The notes below the pieces were generated by a model, which saw only the letters and a program-made list of their open reading frames with translations, did not search any database and was not told the origin of the DNA. The translations under genes and the position numbers were made by a program. 64,000 bases of DNA from NCBI GenBank assembly GCA_011033025.1, contig WFMF01000115.1, positions 310,001 through 374,000 on the forward strand, read 5' to 3'. The stretch's first letter is position 1. Each line of letters opens with the position of its first letter. This document shows, piece by piece, positions 1 to 12,300 of the stretch. The stretch comes from Beroe forskalii (lineage: Eukaryota > Ctenophora > Nuda > Beroida > Beroidae).

Positions 1-410
1 GTCATTATGAATCAGTTTAGTAAAGCTTGAGGTGTTTGGTACAGGTGGTTACATTATTTAATTAACAATATTTCATATTATTAGATACTTCATTTTAATT
101 TTAATTGTGTTATTTTACATTTTAAATCTTCTTAAATTATATTATTACATTTCCAAGTTCTTCACTCTGTACTTTTATCACTGTTGTACCAACTCCAACA
201 TGATATATGTTAATTGATATTGATTATCAATGATGTTCGGAATATTGAAACCATGAAGGAATGAAATTACATATCAAAATCAACACAGCTGCACTGAATG
301 TTTCATTATCTTTTCATACAGTACTTGAGAAAAGATATACATCATTACATCGTTTTAGTAAAGAATAGTAACATGCACTATCAATTTATATTTATTTTGA
401 GCCCTAAGTA
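1..410. other. AT-rich upstream DNA of WDR4
   Basis: No coding segment is recognisable. An in-frame TAA lies at 405-407, two codons before the WDR4 ATG at 411, so the coding region cannot extend upstream without an intron. No TATA box or other core promoter element could be assigned. Confidence 0.6.
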
Positions 411-3080
411 ATGGCAGTGGTGTACTACGACAAGTTCGCTGGTAAATTCCTTGCCGGAGTTGGTTGTAATCTATATCAGATAGAAAGCACCCAGAGCAAA
501 CACTTAGTGAAATGTGGAGAAGTGTCCACCACTGATCAAGCAGATAGCAAGTCTAAGGTCGAGGGTTCTGCCTTCGTTGGAGGTATAGCTTCCAGTGAGC
601 AGTCAGTGGTTGTAATCAACAATAACAAGGTTGTGGAGGTCTTTCAGAGGGATTTCCAGAAGGCAACTGCATCGACAGTGGTATGTTTAAAGTAATGAAA
701 TTCGTACTGATTTAGCTGAAATTCGAAACATGAATGATGTCAATCCCCCTCTGGATGTTGAAATAACTCAGCCATATAATTCATCCTACTGCAGGCCATC
801 AAAAGACCGACATCAGTGCAAGTGACTTCCAGTAAAGTCCTGATCAGCGATAAGTCGGGTGATGCGTACAGCTACGACTTGGATCTGACCAATCAGAAGT
901 ATCTCCTGGGTCACGTGAGTGTGATTATGGACATGGTGATAACAGCGGACAACAAGTTGCTGGTTACATGCGACAGGTAAAGTGTTGTGATAAGATTCAT
1001 CAGACCTTGGTTATTTTCCAATCGAATTTTGAATCAAGATGAATTTGATGACGATGCTTGAAATGTTGTGCTCAGACGCTTTTTATTGTTTATTGCCATC
1101 TAGCCACGAGTTACATACGATATAGTTCTCTGTGAGTATAATTACTTTACTTTTCTTTCCTGTGTGAGTGTGGAGTGACATTCTATATTCACTGGAGATA
1201 AATAAAACCTTTCTTTCTCTCAAACTTTTCTTCGCAGAGATGAGAAGGTCCGGGTATCCCACTTCCCCAACTGCTATAACGTGGAAACCTACCTGCTTCA
1301 TCACACTGAGTATGTGTTGCGGGTTCTACTTCTATCAGAGACTCTTCTACTCTCACTTGGCGGTAAGTTCATAACACAGTACACATAAATCATTCAATAC
1401 CCTAGCGATTAGTTAGTCCTTCGCACACTAAGAGCTGTCGCACCCAAAAATGGTGAATCTAGTCATTGGTCAGGTGACATTACTACCTTAGTACTTCGTG
1501 CACTGAGAACAATGCAAGACATTACTGATTGCGATCGAAGTAATTCAAACTGCATATTTTTCGATCATCACCAGTCAGACTCATGACCATTAAAAACCAA
1601 AAAGTTTGTCGTTTGTACTTATATACATTTACATCATGTATTTGAAAAGGGAGACTCAAAAATACACTGAAAAAAGGGAATGAATGTTAATTTTTAATCA
1701 AAAACTAAAATAAACTAAGTACGGGATGCACACGTAGCATAGCTCCACATAACCCCTAAATGCAGCAGAGGTTGTGGTTTCTGTTTTGGGGTTCTCAGTG
1801 ACATCCACTAAATACGGGTAAATGGACCTGTAATAATGTATTGAATTAAACTGGAGTTTTAGGAAATGTCAGAAGTTTTACTTTTAATCATCTTATTGAA
1901 TCGGCTGAACTCGGTGTTTGATTTTAGAAGAGAAAGGACGAAAACTGAACAATATTACCTGAAGACGTTACATAGATCGGTCATACAAGTTTGGCAGTTA
2001 AAGAGATTAGCCCCGTCTTCTCTTGGACAAATACCACACCCATATCCTTCCCAAGTCTGATCATAATGATTATACCGGGTACTGAAATGTAATATTACAT
2101 CAATTAACTTGTACAAATGAAAGAGCATGTTAGAAAGCAAGTGTGTTCGAGAGCCTAGATTCAAGGGAGAGCCTAGAAAAGGAAAGAAATTTAAGAAATA
2201 TGACACCACGTAAATAGGCACTTTAGTTTACACTCTACTATTATTACCTATAGCAGTAGTTGCTATGACATTTCACAGTGAAGGGTGACTGTCTGTGTAG
2301 CACTTTAATGTTACAGCGGAGGGGATCAACGTAAGAATCAGTGCTACCAACATTCTTGAGATACAAAATTAGCCACGCAATTTCCGGATAATCTAGTTAG
2401 ATCATAACAAACTGTACAATGATTTTCTGAAAGTTATGGCAGTCAAACGCTGTACTTCTGCCGTCTGCGTTACAGAATATTACAGATAATTTTGTGAATT
2501 TACATTGTTTGACAACGTGATTTGTGTCTTTGTGTATTTCATCACTTCATCTCCCTCAGGTGACAATCAGATGGTGCTGTGGAACCTCCACAACGCTACT
2601 CCTCTCCAAACACTCAGCCTGGAAACCGGCCACTACACTGCAGCTACCTTCACATCACCCTTCCTTATCACTTCGTCCTCACGTGCTGTGAAGTCAGATC
2701 ACGTGACTTCGACCAAAGATCACGTGACTTCGACTCAAGGTCACGTGACAGTTTACAGACTCACAGACTCCACTCTAACGCAAGTATCAGAACTGCCGCT
2801 GCCTCACGAAATCATCAGTTGCGCTGCCTCGAGCTGCGAGTTGTTGGTCCTAACCAGTGAACCTAACTTGTTGGTATTCGATTTGGTGGATGGAGTGTTG
2901 TCCAATCAAAGGGCGGTGGAAGGCGACCATGATTTTAAGGATATTGTGTTGCCTGTTCGACCTGATAGCACTAAAGTTAGCAGGACTGCAGGGTTTGCCG
3001 AGTATTTCGAGAGGAAAAAGAAGAGAATCGAGGAGGAAAACTTGAAGGAAGAAGTGAAATCGCTTCAAGTTAAAAGTTGA
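411..3080 (+). CDS. WDR4: WDR4 / Trm82-type tRNA (guanine-N7) methyltransferase non-catalytic subunit
   Basis: Four exons: 411-680, 795-976, 1238-1362 and 2560-3080. Junctions are GT-AG (donors GTATGT, GTAAAG, GTAAGT; acceptors CTGCAG, TCGCAG, CCTCAG) and the phases agree (0, 2, 1), giving 365 residues. The family forms a beta-propeller that supports the METTL1/Trm8 catalytic subunit in making m7G46 in tRNA. Visible family landmarks are KVLISDKSGDAYSYD in exon 2 (human VLVADKSGDVYSF), a GH..VIMDM..T.DNKLLVTCDRDEKVRVS run across exons 2-3, HHTEYV followed by GGDNQMVLWNL across exons 3-4, and a basic C-terminal segment YFERKKKRIEEE. The human protein is 412 residues, so this one is a little short, mainly at the tail. 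An in-frame stop just upstream supports the start. Intron 3 is long (1.2 kb) and holds only AT-rich DNA. SARNP follows 405 bp downstream on the same strand. The identification is firm; exon limits are read from consensus and frame only. Confidence 0.9.
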
Positions 3081-3485
3081 TGACTTCAGATTTTCAACTT
3101 TTTTCAACTTTTTAAGATCGAACGGAATGCTTTGATTGATGCTTTGTTTTAAATGTAAAACATATTGTAGTCTGTTTTAGCATTTTGATCGAGATTTTCA
3201 TATTCAAACCGTTTTAGTGTTTTAAATTATCGTTATTGGGCAGTTCAATTTTACCTTGATTATATTGGGACTGATTTTATTCATCATTGCGTTTCATTTC
3301 CCTTTTAACCAAGATAACTCTTCACCAACACTGCCATTAATTTTCATACTTTCATACTGCAGTCCTGACTCGGACTCCCGAGTTTACTGTTCGTTGAATT
3401 TCGTTCGTTTTAATTCTTGTATTTTTGACACCGGCTGTGTAGAGTATCGTACTAATATTTTTCTGCTAAATCTGAGGTAGCAACC
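3081..3485. other. Intergenic spacer between WDR4 and SARNP
   Basis: About 400 bp must hold the WDR4 3' end and the SARNP promoter and leader. It is T-rich and I saw no AATAAA in it. The two genes are co-oriented and close enough to share transcriptional context. Confidence 0.5.
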
Positions 3486-4478
3486 ATGTCAGAAGTTGAA
3501 GCCACCCCCGACCTGACAGCAACAGAACAGCAACCTCCAGCGGAAGAGGAAGTAGAAGCTGCTGCTGAAGGAACAGCAGAGGAGACCCCTGTTGAAGAGG
3601 AGAATGTTGAAGAAGTCGAGGAAGTGAATGAGGAAGATCTGGAAGCAGAGGAGGTCGAGGCGGAAGAAGATGAGGAGGAAATGACCGTTGATTTGGATGC
3701 TCTTCCGAAGATGAAGGTATCGGAGTTGAAGGATATTCTCAAAGCACTCGATCTGCCGACATCCGGGATTAAGACGACGCTGATTGAGCGAATACAGGAT
3801 CATTTCGCGGAGGAGGATAAGCAGGAAGAAGGGGCAGGACATGAAGTACAGGATGAAGTAGAGGAGACGGAAAAAGTGGAGGAGACTGACGAGAAAGAGT
3901 TGCTCAAGGAGGAAACATCCGTCGAGCCGGCCCCAGAATTCATTGAAGTCAAGAAGCCTGGTGAAGAGAAAGTCGAACTGGCACAAACTAAAGTGACTGG
4001 TGGTGAAGCTGAGAAAACTGATGAAGAAAAGAAGAAGGAAAGGGCTGAGAAGTTTGGTATTATGAGTGATGACGATAAGAAGGAGCAGCGAGCGGCTAAG
4101 TTCAGCCTCGATACGGACAAATCAGTAGAATCCAAGAAGGAAGAACGAGCAGCTAAGTTCGGAATTGACACTGATAAATCACTCGCAGACAAGAAGGCTG
4201 ATAGAGCCGCACGATTTGGCACGGGCAATTCAAACGCTAAACTTTCTGTGTCGAGTGACGATAAGAGCTTGGACGACGAGAAATTGAAGAAGCGTAAAGC
4301 TCGATTTAATTTAGACTCGGAACCCACAGCTAAAAACGCTAAGCTCGTGAAACTCAGTGACATTTCAGAGAAGTTGAAAGAAAAAATCGAGTCTGGCTCT
4401 ACCCAGGTTAATCTCAGTGCTGCAACGCTTTCTCTAGAAGAGAAGAAAAAGTTGCGTGCCCTCAAATTTGGGGCTTAG
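3486..4478 (+). CDS. SARNP: SARNP (CIP29/Tho1) homologue, SAP-domain mRNA-export factor
   Basis: Single-exon coding region of 330 residues. Residues 1-66 are strongly acidic (runs of E and D). A SAP motif lies at about 74-108: PKMKVSELKDILKALDLPTS followed by GIKTTLIERIQ, the helix-turn-helix that binds DNA or chromatin. The second half carries repeated basic R-A-x-(K/R)-F-(G/S/N) boxes: ERAEKFGIM, QRAAKFSLD, ERAAKFGID, DRAARFGTG, KKRKARFNLD and a terminal LRALKFGA. This is the Tho1/MOS11 C-terminal pattern of human SARNP (RAERFNV, RAARFGI, KRKERFGI). The family binds the helicase DDX39B/UAP56 and works with TREX in nuclear mRNA export. Human SARNP has 210 residues; the extra length here is the acidic N-terminus, a longer acidic linker and more RFG-type boxes. 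The ATG at 3486 has favourable context (caaccATGt). No introns are needed. Confidence 0.9.
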   Translation: MSEVEATPDLTATEQQPPAEEEVEAAAEGTAEETPVEEENVEEVEEVNEEDLEAEEVEAEEDEEEMTVDLDALPKMKVSELKDILKALDLPTSGIKTTLIERIQDHFAEEDKQEEGAGHEVQDEVEETEKVEETDEKELLKEETSVEPAPEFIEVKKPGEEKVELAQTKVTGGEAEKTDEEKKKERAEKFGIMSDDDKKEQRAAKFSLDTDKSVESKKEERAAKFGIDTDKSLADKKADRAARFGTGNSNAKLSVSSDDKSLDDEKLKKRKARFNLDSEPTAKNAKLVKLSDISEKLKEKIESGSTQVNLSAATLSLEEKKKLRALKFGA

Positions 4479-4938
4479 ACTGCCCGTGTTGTGTTCATCA
4501 CTCTATGTTATTTTAACTGTTTAAGACATGTTTTAAAATTTGAAGCTGCTGATGCTAATATCATTACTGACAGAACCGTACTAAGAACATGCAGAGAAAA
4601 TTACTCTGTATGCACTTCCTAACAGAATTTCCATTATATATCAGATTAAAGGATTAGAACTGTTATTTCATTTTATAATGTACGGTTTCATAGCATGGAA
4701 TTTACAAAATTCTAGTGTTTCCAATTTTGATTGGACATCTGTACCACAGAAAACGCGAGAATTATGTCGTGTATGGAGGGCGCGAAGCAATTGTTGAGTA
4801 CAGAAAACTTTTTGTCATTTAATCACGTACGATCTAAAGCCGCGCATTGTAGCTTTCTTGAAATTCGTTCGCCACCATGATATGCAGGCCAGCAGTGCGC
4901 CGCGCACTCCTCCGACTTGTCCAGGAGGAAAGAGTTTG

Positions 4939-4997
4939 CCCTAACCAGGACCCTGGTTACGCGCACGGAGTGCGCGGCGCGACGCCCCTGGTTAGGG
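4939..4997. repeat. GC-rich inverted repeat
   Basis: CCCTAACCAGG at 4939-4949 is matched by its reverse complement at 4987-4997, with an inner ACCCTGGTTA directly after the left arm and a smaller palindromic GCGCAC...GTGCGC between. The surrounding 150 bp (CGCGCA-rich) is much more GC-rich than its neighbours. It looks like a piece of a foldback or MITE-type element. No target duplication was seen. Confidence 0.5.
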
Positions 4998-5818
4998 GAA
5001 GGAAAAAGTGTGCCGCGCATTCTTCTTTCTTTTTCAGGATCGGACTTGTTCGATCTTTAATCAGATCTCTGCTTGGCTCAGCGTAGCTCGCTCTTTTGTC
5101 AAATGGGAAGTCAAATGTAATACCAAATTGCCTTCTTTGAGCGTGCGCTGCCGTCTTGTAGAGCGAAGCATCTGGTGGAGTGGACTTTATGCTAGCTATA
5201 GCATAAACAATTGTTTTTCCAAAAGTCGACCTTAGGTAGAGTATTCGAACCATATAGCCAACTTTTTGACAATTTTCTTCACAAAAATCTCCATATCTAT
5301 ATCAAAACTCTAGTGTAACACCAAGAACCAAATCAACATTGCATTAAGTACTGGTAGACTGTAGAGGTACTGGTATATTGCTTTCGAACTTATACTAATG
5401 CAAATACTATATTACTATCAATGTGGCATGTAGTTTGATATAGAACTTACAACACAACACATTTAATTAACTATTTTTATGTGGGAGAATGATTACATTC
5501 ATGCATGAAGATAATTGACACTTTTTTATGAAATGAGTGTTGATGTCAAATCAAAACATTTTATTTTATTCTTTTATTTTCCTGAAGACAGAATATCTTA
5601 ACTTACAAACTGTCAGTAGATTAGCTATAGCACCAGTCGTCCAGTCAAATCAAATTGCACAATCTCACATTCTCACAATAAACTGCAAAATAGTACTGCA
5701 CATTTTATCACTTTCCTGCCTGACTTTTGGCTATTTGTTTTATTCTGGCCAATGGCTGATCTAGAACATAGCTGCTACTTTTGCTTCCATGATATTTTAA
5801 TGAGCCCTAATTTAACAC

Positions 5819-5968
5819 ATGTGTGCAGACCACTCGATTCACAGAGGCCTCGATAAAGATGCATGGATTTCCTCTGTGCACTTCAACTTTCTATACAAAT
5901 TCCATGAAAAGCGCACAATTTTGTGTGCCTTTATCGAGCCCTTTTTCAATTGAGCGGTCTGTACACAT
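5819..5968. mobile_element. MITE-like element, about 150 bp
   Basis: Terminal inverted repeats: ATGTGTGCAGACC at 5819-5831 pairs with GGTCTGTACACAT at 5956-5968 (12 of 13). Similarity continues inward, with CTCGATAAAG on the left against CTTTATCGAG on the right. No coding capacity. Target duplication not resolved. Probably a non-autonomous DNA transposon copy. Confidence 0.55.
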
Positions 5969-6389
5969 ATGAGTTATACATATGTGTGCTCACTGCTAAA
6001 TTACAGGAGGGCTTGAAAAATACACATGGCTCTACACTTCAATCATCAACTTTCTACATAGATTCTGTCAAAAGAATGTCTGTCATGCATTTTTTCTGTA
6101 ATGATTCAGTAATGAAGCAGTCTGCCTACATATTATGTGCTACCTAGCGCTGAATTTGTTTTATCTACCCAAATTTAAAGTTGCCCACAAGAGCTCTGTT
6201 TGACATTTCACATTCTTATGAAATAGAAAACAATGCAAAGGAAGTTCTTCAAAAAAAACTCAACAAAAATTCATTGAGAAGCTTTTTTGATTTCAAATAT
6301 TCCCAAAATATTATGAAGAGATGTATTGAATGAAAATCATTTCAATCTAATATTGACATGCTTCTTAATAATCTTAGAGATTGATAGTC

Positions 6390-9300
6390 ATGGATGAAGA
6401 TGAATGTCATTCAGACTCAATTGCAAACATAATACAGAAGTTCGAGAATTTACAGCATGGGATGGTGGGCCCACCAGAAGATATGCCACCAAGGCCCATT
6501 ACTGCTCCTCCAGTGATGAGTGGGTCAAAACCTGCCAAAACCTGTATTGTACAGAGGTGAGTAACAAGTTTTCAGTTTAAATGAAATCACTTGATGTACA
6601 TTCTACCACTAGATGTTCATTCCACCACTAGATGTTCATTCTATCACATGGCATTGGTATAGTAAGTTTTAATTCAACTTTCCTGTGGAATAATTTGAAC
6701 CATTTCAGGAAAGATGAACTTATTACCAAGCTCTGTGAAGAAGTGTGTTATCTCAATAATGCAATAGTTGAACTTAATGATAACAAGCCTGAAACCAAAT
6801 TCATTCAAGACATGTTAGTATCACAGTTTTAAATGTACTGTAGTCAATTTTGAAATTGTCCAAATAGTAGAATAGTAGGTAGGTATTTTGGTTATTGTGC
6901 CAGCTGCCTTTCGCACTGCATATGCAAAACAATCTTAACAGTGATGATCATAATATGCAGTACTTCAACTCAACAACTTTTATAAATATTTTCATGTATT
7001 CATCCAATTGTTTCCCTTCAGGAAATATGGAGAACCTGTTTTTGAGGACAACTACTTTAATATTTCTGGATCTGTCTCTCCATTTGAGCCAGAGGTAGGT
7101 ACAAAACACTTATATCTTATTAACTTAGAGCATTCCACAATGCATATATTTGTGTGCACTATATTTGTATTATCGAATTGTTTTCTTTTGTATTTTTGAT
7201 AGCAGAATGATTGATAATTTAATTAACAGAAGTGCTTAGAAATATAAAATATCCATCATGTTATGATAGTTAACACTGAAATGTATTTCATTCAACCAGG
7301 AACATGGTATGATCATAATAATAATAGGTTGGTACAACAAATATGATTGTATGAAACATGTTGATTGTGTTTCTTTCAAAAAACGTGACTTATTTTCAGT
7401 TTTCTGCCAATTTTTCCACAGCATCAGAGAAACATCTTAACGGCAAAGATATGCCAAGGGAGGGCAGTACTGAAAATACTGAAAGGTAAGTCGTCAAACC
7501 TTATCACTTGGTTTAGCTCAAATAATCATAATGTTTTTCAGGCTGGGTCATATAAATTAAACCTGTTTATTTACTTAGGTATCCATTGCATCTTGTAAAG
7601 ACAGATCAAGCTTTTCAAGATCCATAATGTAAAGTTCAAAGATCGTACTGTATTATGTTTACCCAATTTGTTTATCATCCTATTTTGGATTTGCATTTGC
7701 ATTCAGTTCACGTTCTTTGAAGGTTCCCAAGAAAATTATGGCAAGATGTTTCATGTTAGTCACATTACAAACTTTTTATTTTTTGTTGTGAATAAGTATA
7801 AAGTATTTTATTAGACAGTCAAGACATCCGTCTTCCGATTTAAACGAACTATAAATAAGTATTGACGGGATTGGCGCCAGCTTGGCTGTAAAAGAATGTA
7901 ATGTACATCATAATATGTGATAGTGTTCTTAGGATTACTTATATTTCTGAGATATGACACGTTTGAATATTATGTTCTTCATTTCAAATAAAAGATATGT
8001 TAGGTATTTGCTCGTTGTTTGTTGAAACGGACTTTGAGTTTATAAATAGCAGTTGCATCGCTTACAGCCAACTGTTTTCAGAATTGGAAGCGCCATAACT
8101 ATTTCGTTATTTTGTGTCACTCATATCCACTTTAATCAAATATTAGTATGCTCAAAAGATGCAACATAATTCAGGTTACAAATTTTGGCAAAGTTCGTCA
8201 AGACGATGATTTTCTCTGGTTTCTTCTCTTTCGATCCTTGAGAATCTCAACAACTAACAAGACCTTATTAATAAAGGGATATGAACAAGACCTCTACTCC
8301 CAGTCCTTGCTGTTGCTTCCGGGTCCGACACGTCTCTAATCCCATTCCTTGAGCTGTTGCTTCGCAGCAAGGAATGGGATTCACATAGATTCTCATAGTC
8401 ATTCTTGTATACTTACCTTGCTCTATCATTCTTGCTGTTGCCTCGCAGTCCAACACAGATTTCTCTCATCTTGCTGTTGCTTTGCAGTCCGACACGGATT
8501 TCTCTCCGCTCCTTCCTGCAGCTCAGCTCTCCGAACATTCTCATTTGTTCTAAAACAAAGAATATGCGATCTGACATCAGCACCTTTCCATTCTAAATCA
8601 TGAAAATATTATACCTCTCTTCCGCCTGTTTATGAAGTGCACTCTATAGTTGCCAGAACCTCAGGAGAGAAACCTCCCAAGTTACTAAAGCTGCAGACTT
8701 GACAACACTCTCGCAATGATATCACCCCTGCTTACCTAATACCTAATGAATCGATGATAAGTTCATATCATGCCACGGCACTTTACAGGATGGGTGATGT
8801 AATATAGGTTGCGTTAGAGTGGGTGGTATGTTGAAATGACAAAACTTCCATATTACCGGCGCTTTCAAATGACATGAGTACTTATTTAAGGGGGTGCAAT
8901 ATCGGGCAATTACTGTAAAATGTATATACCAAGTTTGGTCAAAATAGTTTTCTTTAAATATTTTCAGAAAAATTTGCGAACTCATTTTAACACCTGGTAT
9001 ATAGCTGTTAAGCTGTTATGTTTAAATTCTAGAACAGTTGTTCTTCAAGTCCTGATACATTCATATAACCTCTGTGATATACAATAGTATAAAGGTAAAA
9101 AGGACCAAATTGCATCCTCAATAAGCGAAAAAATAAGAAATTCATGGAAATAAAAATTGTTGCCATATTTTGGGTGCCTGAACAGTGTTCACTGCTCAAT
9201 GTACCAACGTTCATATTAAAGCTGCTCCATTGGGGTGACAAATTTTGCGCCATCCTAGTTCATCTCACGAGATTTTCATTTGATCGATCGTTCTAATTAA

Positions 9301-12300
9301 TCAAGTGGTTGACAATCCTTCTATATCTCAGTGGTGTGACTTCTCTTTACCGAAAACCAGAGATGCACCAATCAATCTTAAATTTTCTGACTTCAATTAA
9401 TACGCTTTCCACCTAGGGGTGCTTGAATTAAATTTCTTACATTCGAATGAAAGGAAATTCATAATACACTCACATGTCTGAATGTAGGTTGAAGAGTAAT
9501 ACGAATCAGATAATTTGTCATTTTGTCATTTTGGAACTCTAAATCGTTTAGGTATTGCAGCTGCCGCGGTACGAAAAGAAACGTATCATTTACTTGGCGG
9601 AATAGCCTATCATTTACTTGAATTATATCTTTTAGCGAAATTGTCAGTTGTTAAGTGGCATTTGCTCCTACAATCATTAGCCATCAAAAATCTACCATTT
9701 GATTTAAAACGCTTATAAATAAAATATCTTTGATCTCTTTGAGCACTGATCTGAAAAATAACCATTCAAAGATTCGAGCGATAAGTACAGTAAAGTTCTG
9801 TGCTTAATTTGATCATTAATGAATGATTGATTATCTGAATGGATTATTCGCACAAAATATTTAACTGCAAATTTATTTTACCAGGATTCAATCACCAAAG
9901 ACCCCTAAGAGCAGCACCAGCAACTACAGCAACAGTGCCACCTCTCTCATCAGCAACATCTGCAATGACAACCTCATCAACGAGCTCAACACTTCTCCAA
10001 AAGTTTCCAACTTGTCCGATGGCTGCACGCTTCTCAACGTGCAACTAAGCCGGGATGATCTTACAGAGAACCCGGGCGATGATCAGGTCACGCGTTACAG
10101 TAACGAGGGGGATTTCACGCGTTGCAATGGCGATGTCACGCGTTACGATAGCAACGGTGAAGTAACGCGTTACGGTGGTAATGAAGAAACGCACTATAGC
10201 AACGTTGAAGTAACGCGTTACGGTAACGATGGTGATGTAACGCGTTACGATAGCAATGATGAAGTAAAGCACTATAGCAACGTTGAAGTAACGCGTTACG
10301 ATAGCAACAGTAAAGTAACGCGTTATGGTGGCAACAATGAAGAATCGCACTATAGCAACGTTGAAGTTACGCGTTACGATGGTGATGTAACGCGTTGCAA
10401 CGGTGACGTAATTTGCTACAACGGCGAGATCACGTGTCACTATAACGGTGACCTCACGTTTCTGCAAGATGACGTCATTAACATTGCGAGTGACAAGTTC
10501 CGGCGGCATAGTGATATCGTTAACAAGTCCGGCAAACACAACTACTTCAACTACTCACAGTCGGATACGGAAAACGAAAGGGCTTTAACACCGGTGAGTC
10601 AACTCTCTTAAAACTAAAAAGTTGTCTGTTGTATTCCCTATTCATAGAAAATGGGATTTTAATTTGGTGAAAATGATGTGACTTCCTTTAAAAAACTGCC
10701 CTGACAAGAGGTAAGAATTCGACTAATTCAATCACATATATATTCTATCATGGACTGGGACGCCACCATGCACCAAATTCAGGGCTACCGTGTACAAATT
10801 GTACGAAAGATAACATGACACCAACCGTTTTACAACTTGTACAATGTATACTTTGTATTATATTTACTACTCATAACTCATTCGAGCAGATCTATATTTA
10901 AAGCTCAGTACATCTCCGAGTTTATGATATGCGTACATGACGTTTTATTGTGTGTCCTAGCTCCGAAATGAAAATATATTTTGTATTCGTATTGTTGTGA
11001 AATAATTTATACGGCTAATTCTGCACGCTCTCTCGAACTGGATTTTGATTTTATCTTTGTTTTCGATATTTTTCATTCATAGGAATTGCCAAACATTTTA
11101 TGTCTGCGAAGTCAAAAAAAGGATTCTTCTAGAATTTAACACACTGAGTTTTGCTTCAAGAATAGTAGAAGTTGTCAGTCCTATTGCGTATTCTTGCGCT
11201 TCTGAGTGCATCATTTGCTACGAGTGTTAGGTGTAACACAGATTGTTATTGCTCCGATTTAAACAGTTTGTTATATACCTAATGGATCTAATTTGGCAAC
11301 TGATGATTGGTAACAATTATCATATTTGGCAGCGATGGTGGTAGTTCGAGCTAGTTCCAGGGATACCGTGCTTTTCAGCGATAATGCATCGTGTGTAGAA
11401 GTCCGGAATTGTTGCCACACATTTGACAGTAAAATGACCGTACATATTACAATATTACATTCCCTCACATTGTTGTGATACATATCATTTTAAAATGATG
11501 CTTCGTCATATCACTGCGCAGAGTTAGACATATTTTTGTTGGACTGTTTGCGCCTCAACTGATCAATAATTCTGGTCCTTCCAGTGTAGATTACCAACAT
11601 AACGTAAATATTACGTTCAAGCAATATCTCCTTAAATATTAATCTTACACCTTCCAAATGGTTAAATCCTTACTACAATAAGACATGTTGTGGTTATAGT
11701 TGACAATGGTAAGATTACATAATGTTGAGGTGACACGTCTGAATATGGATCTAACACCTTTAGATAAACAAATAAGGTGATAATCGGTGACATAGCACCT
11801 AAAAAGGCTCTTAGACATTGGCCCCATATATGTCGTAATCGACTCTGCTAGAGTATGATCATACGTAATGTAACGTTGATCACAATTTCTATAGCACGTA
11901 TAAGCCACTTTATTAAAAATTTATTTGCTTTTCTTAATATTGTAATATATTATCAAGCTTACAAATTACATGTACAAATACGCATTGTATTAAGTATGAG
12001 AATATTATATATATCCATTTGTTCACCGATCGTGTCGATATATATTATATTATTTATTAAATCAAATTTTATTAGAATATACAAAATAATGAGCCATCAA
12101 GACAACCGCTTTTCGTTTGCTATTTGGTCCTCTCTCTCTTTTGATTCTTTTCTGATTATTTGCCCCTCTTTTATTATGATATGAACTTAAGGGGCTGGCT
12201 GTTTCGGTCGTTTCTGTAGGGTATAGGTTTTACCCTGTTCCTAGCCAAAGTCAAAAATTTTTCAAATCACGATTCCGCCTGTAATTATAGCTTTATAGTG

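Larger units (their letters stand above)
4479..6389. other. Intergenic region with two inverted-repeat features
   Basis: No gene recognised. It holds a GC-rich palindromic patch at about 4.87-5.03 kb and a short MITE-like element at 5.82-5.97 kb, both listed separately. The rest is AT-rich and featureless to me. Confidence 0.5.

Noticed and set aside
3489..4465. Two antisense open frames opposite SARNP (165 and 221 codons)
   Set aside because: Shadows of the acidic/lysine-rich coding strand; no homology, and the sense frame is a clear SARNP.
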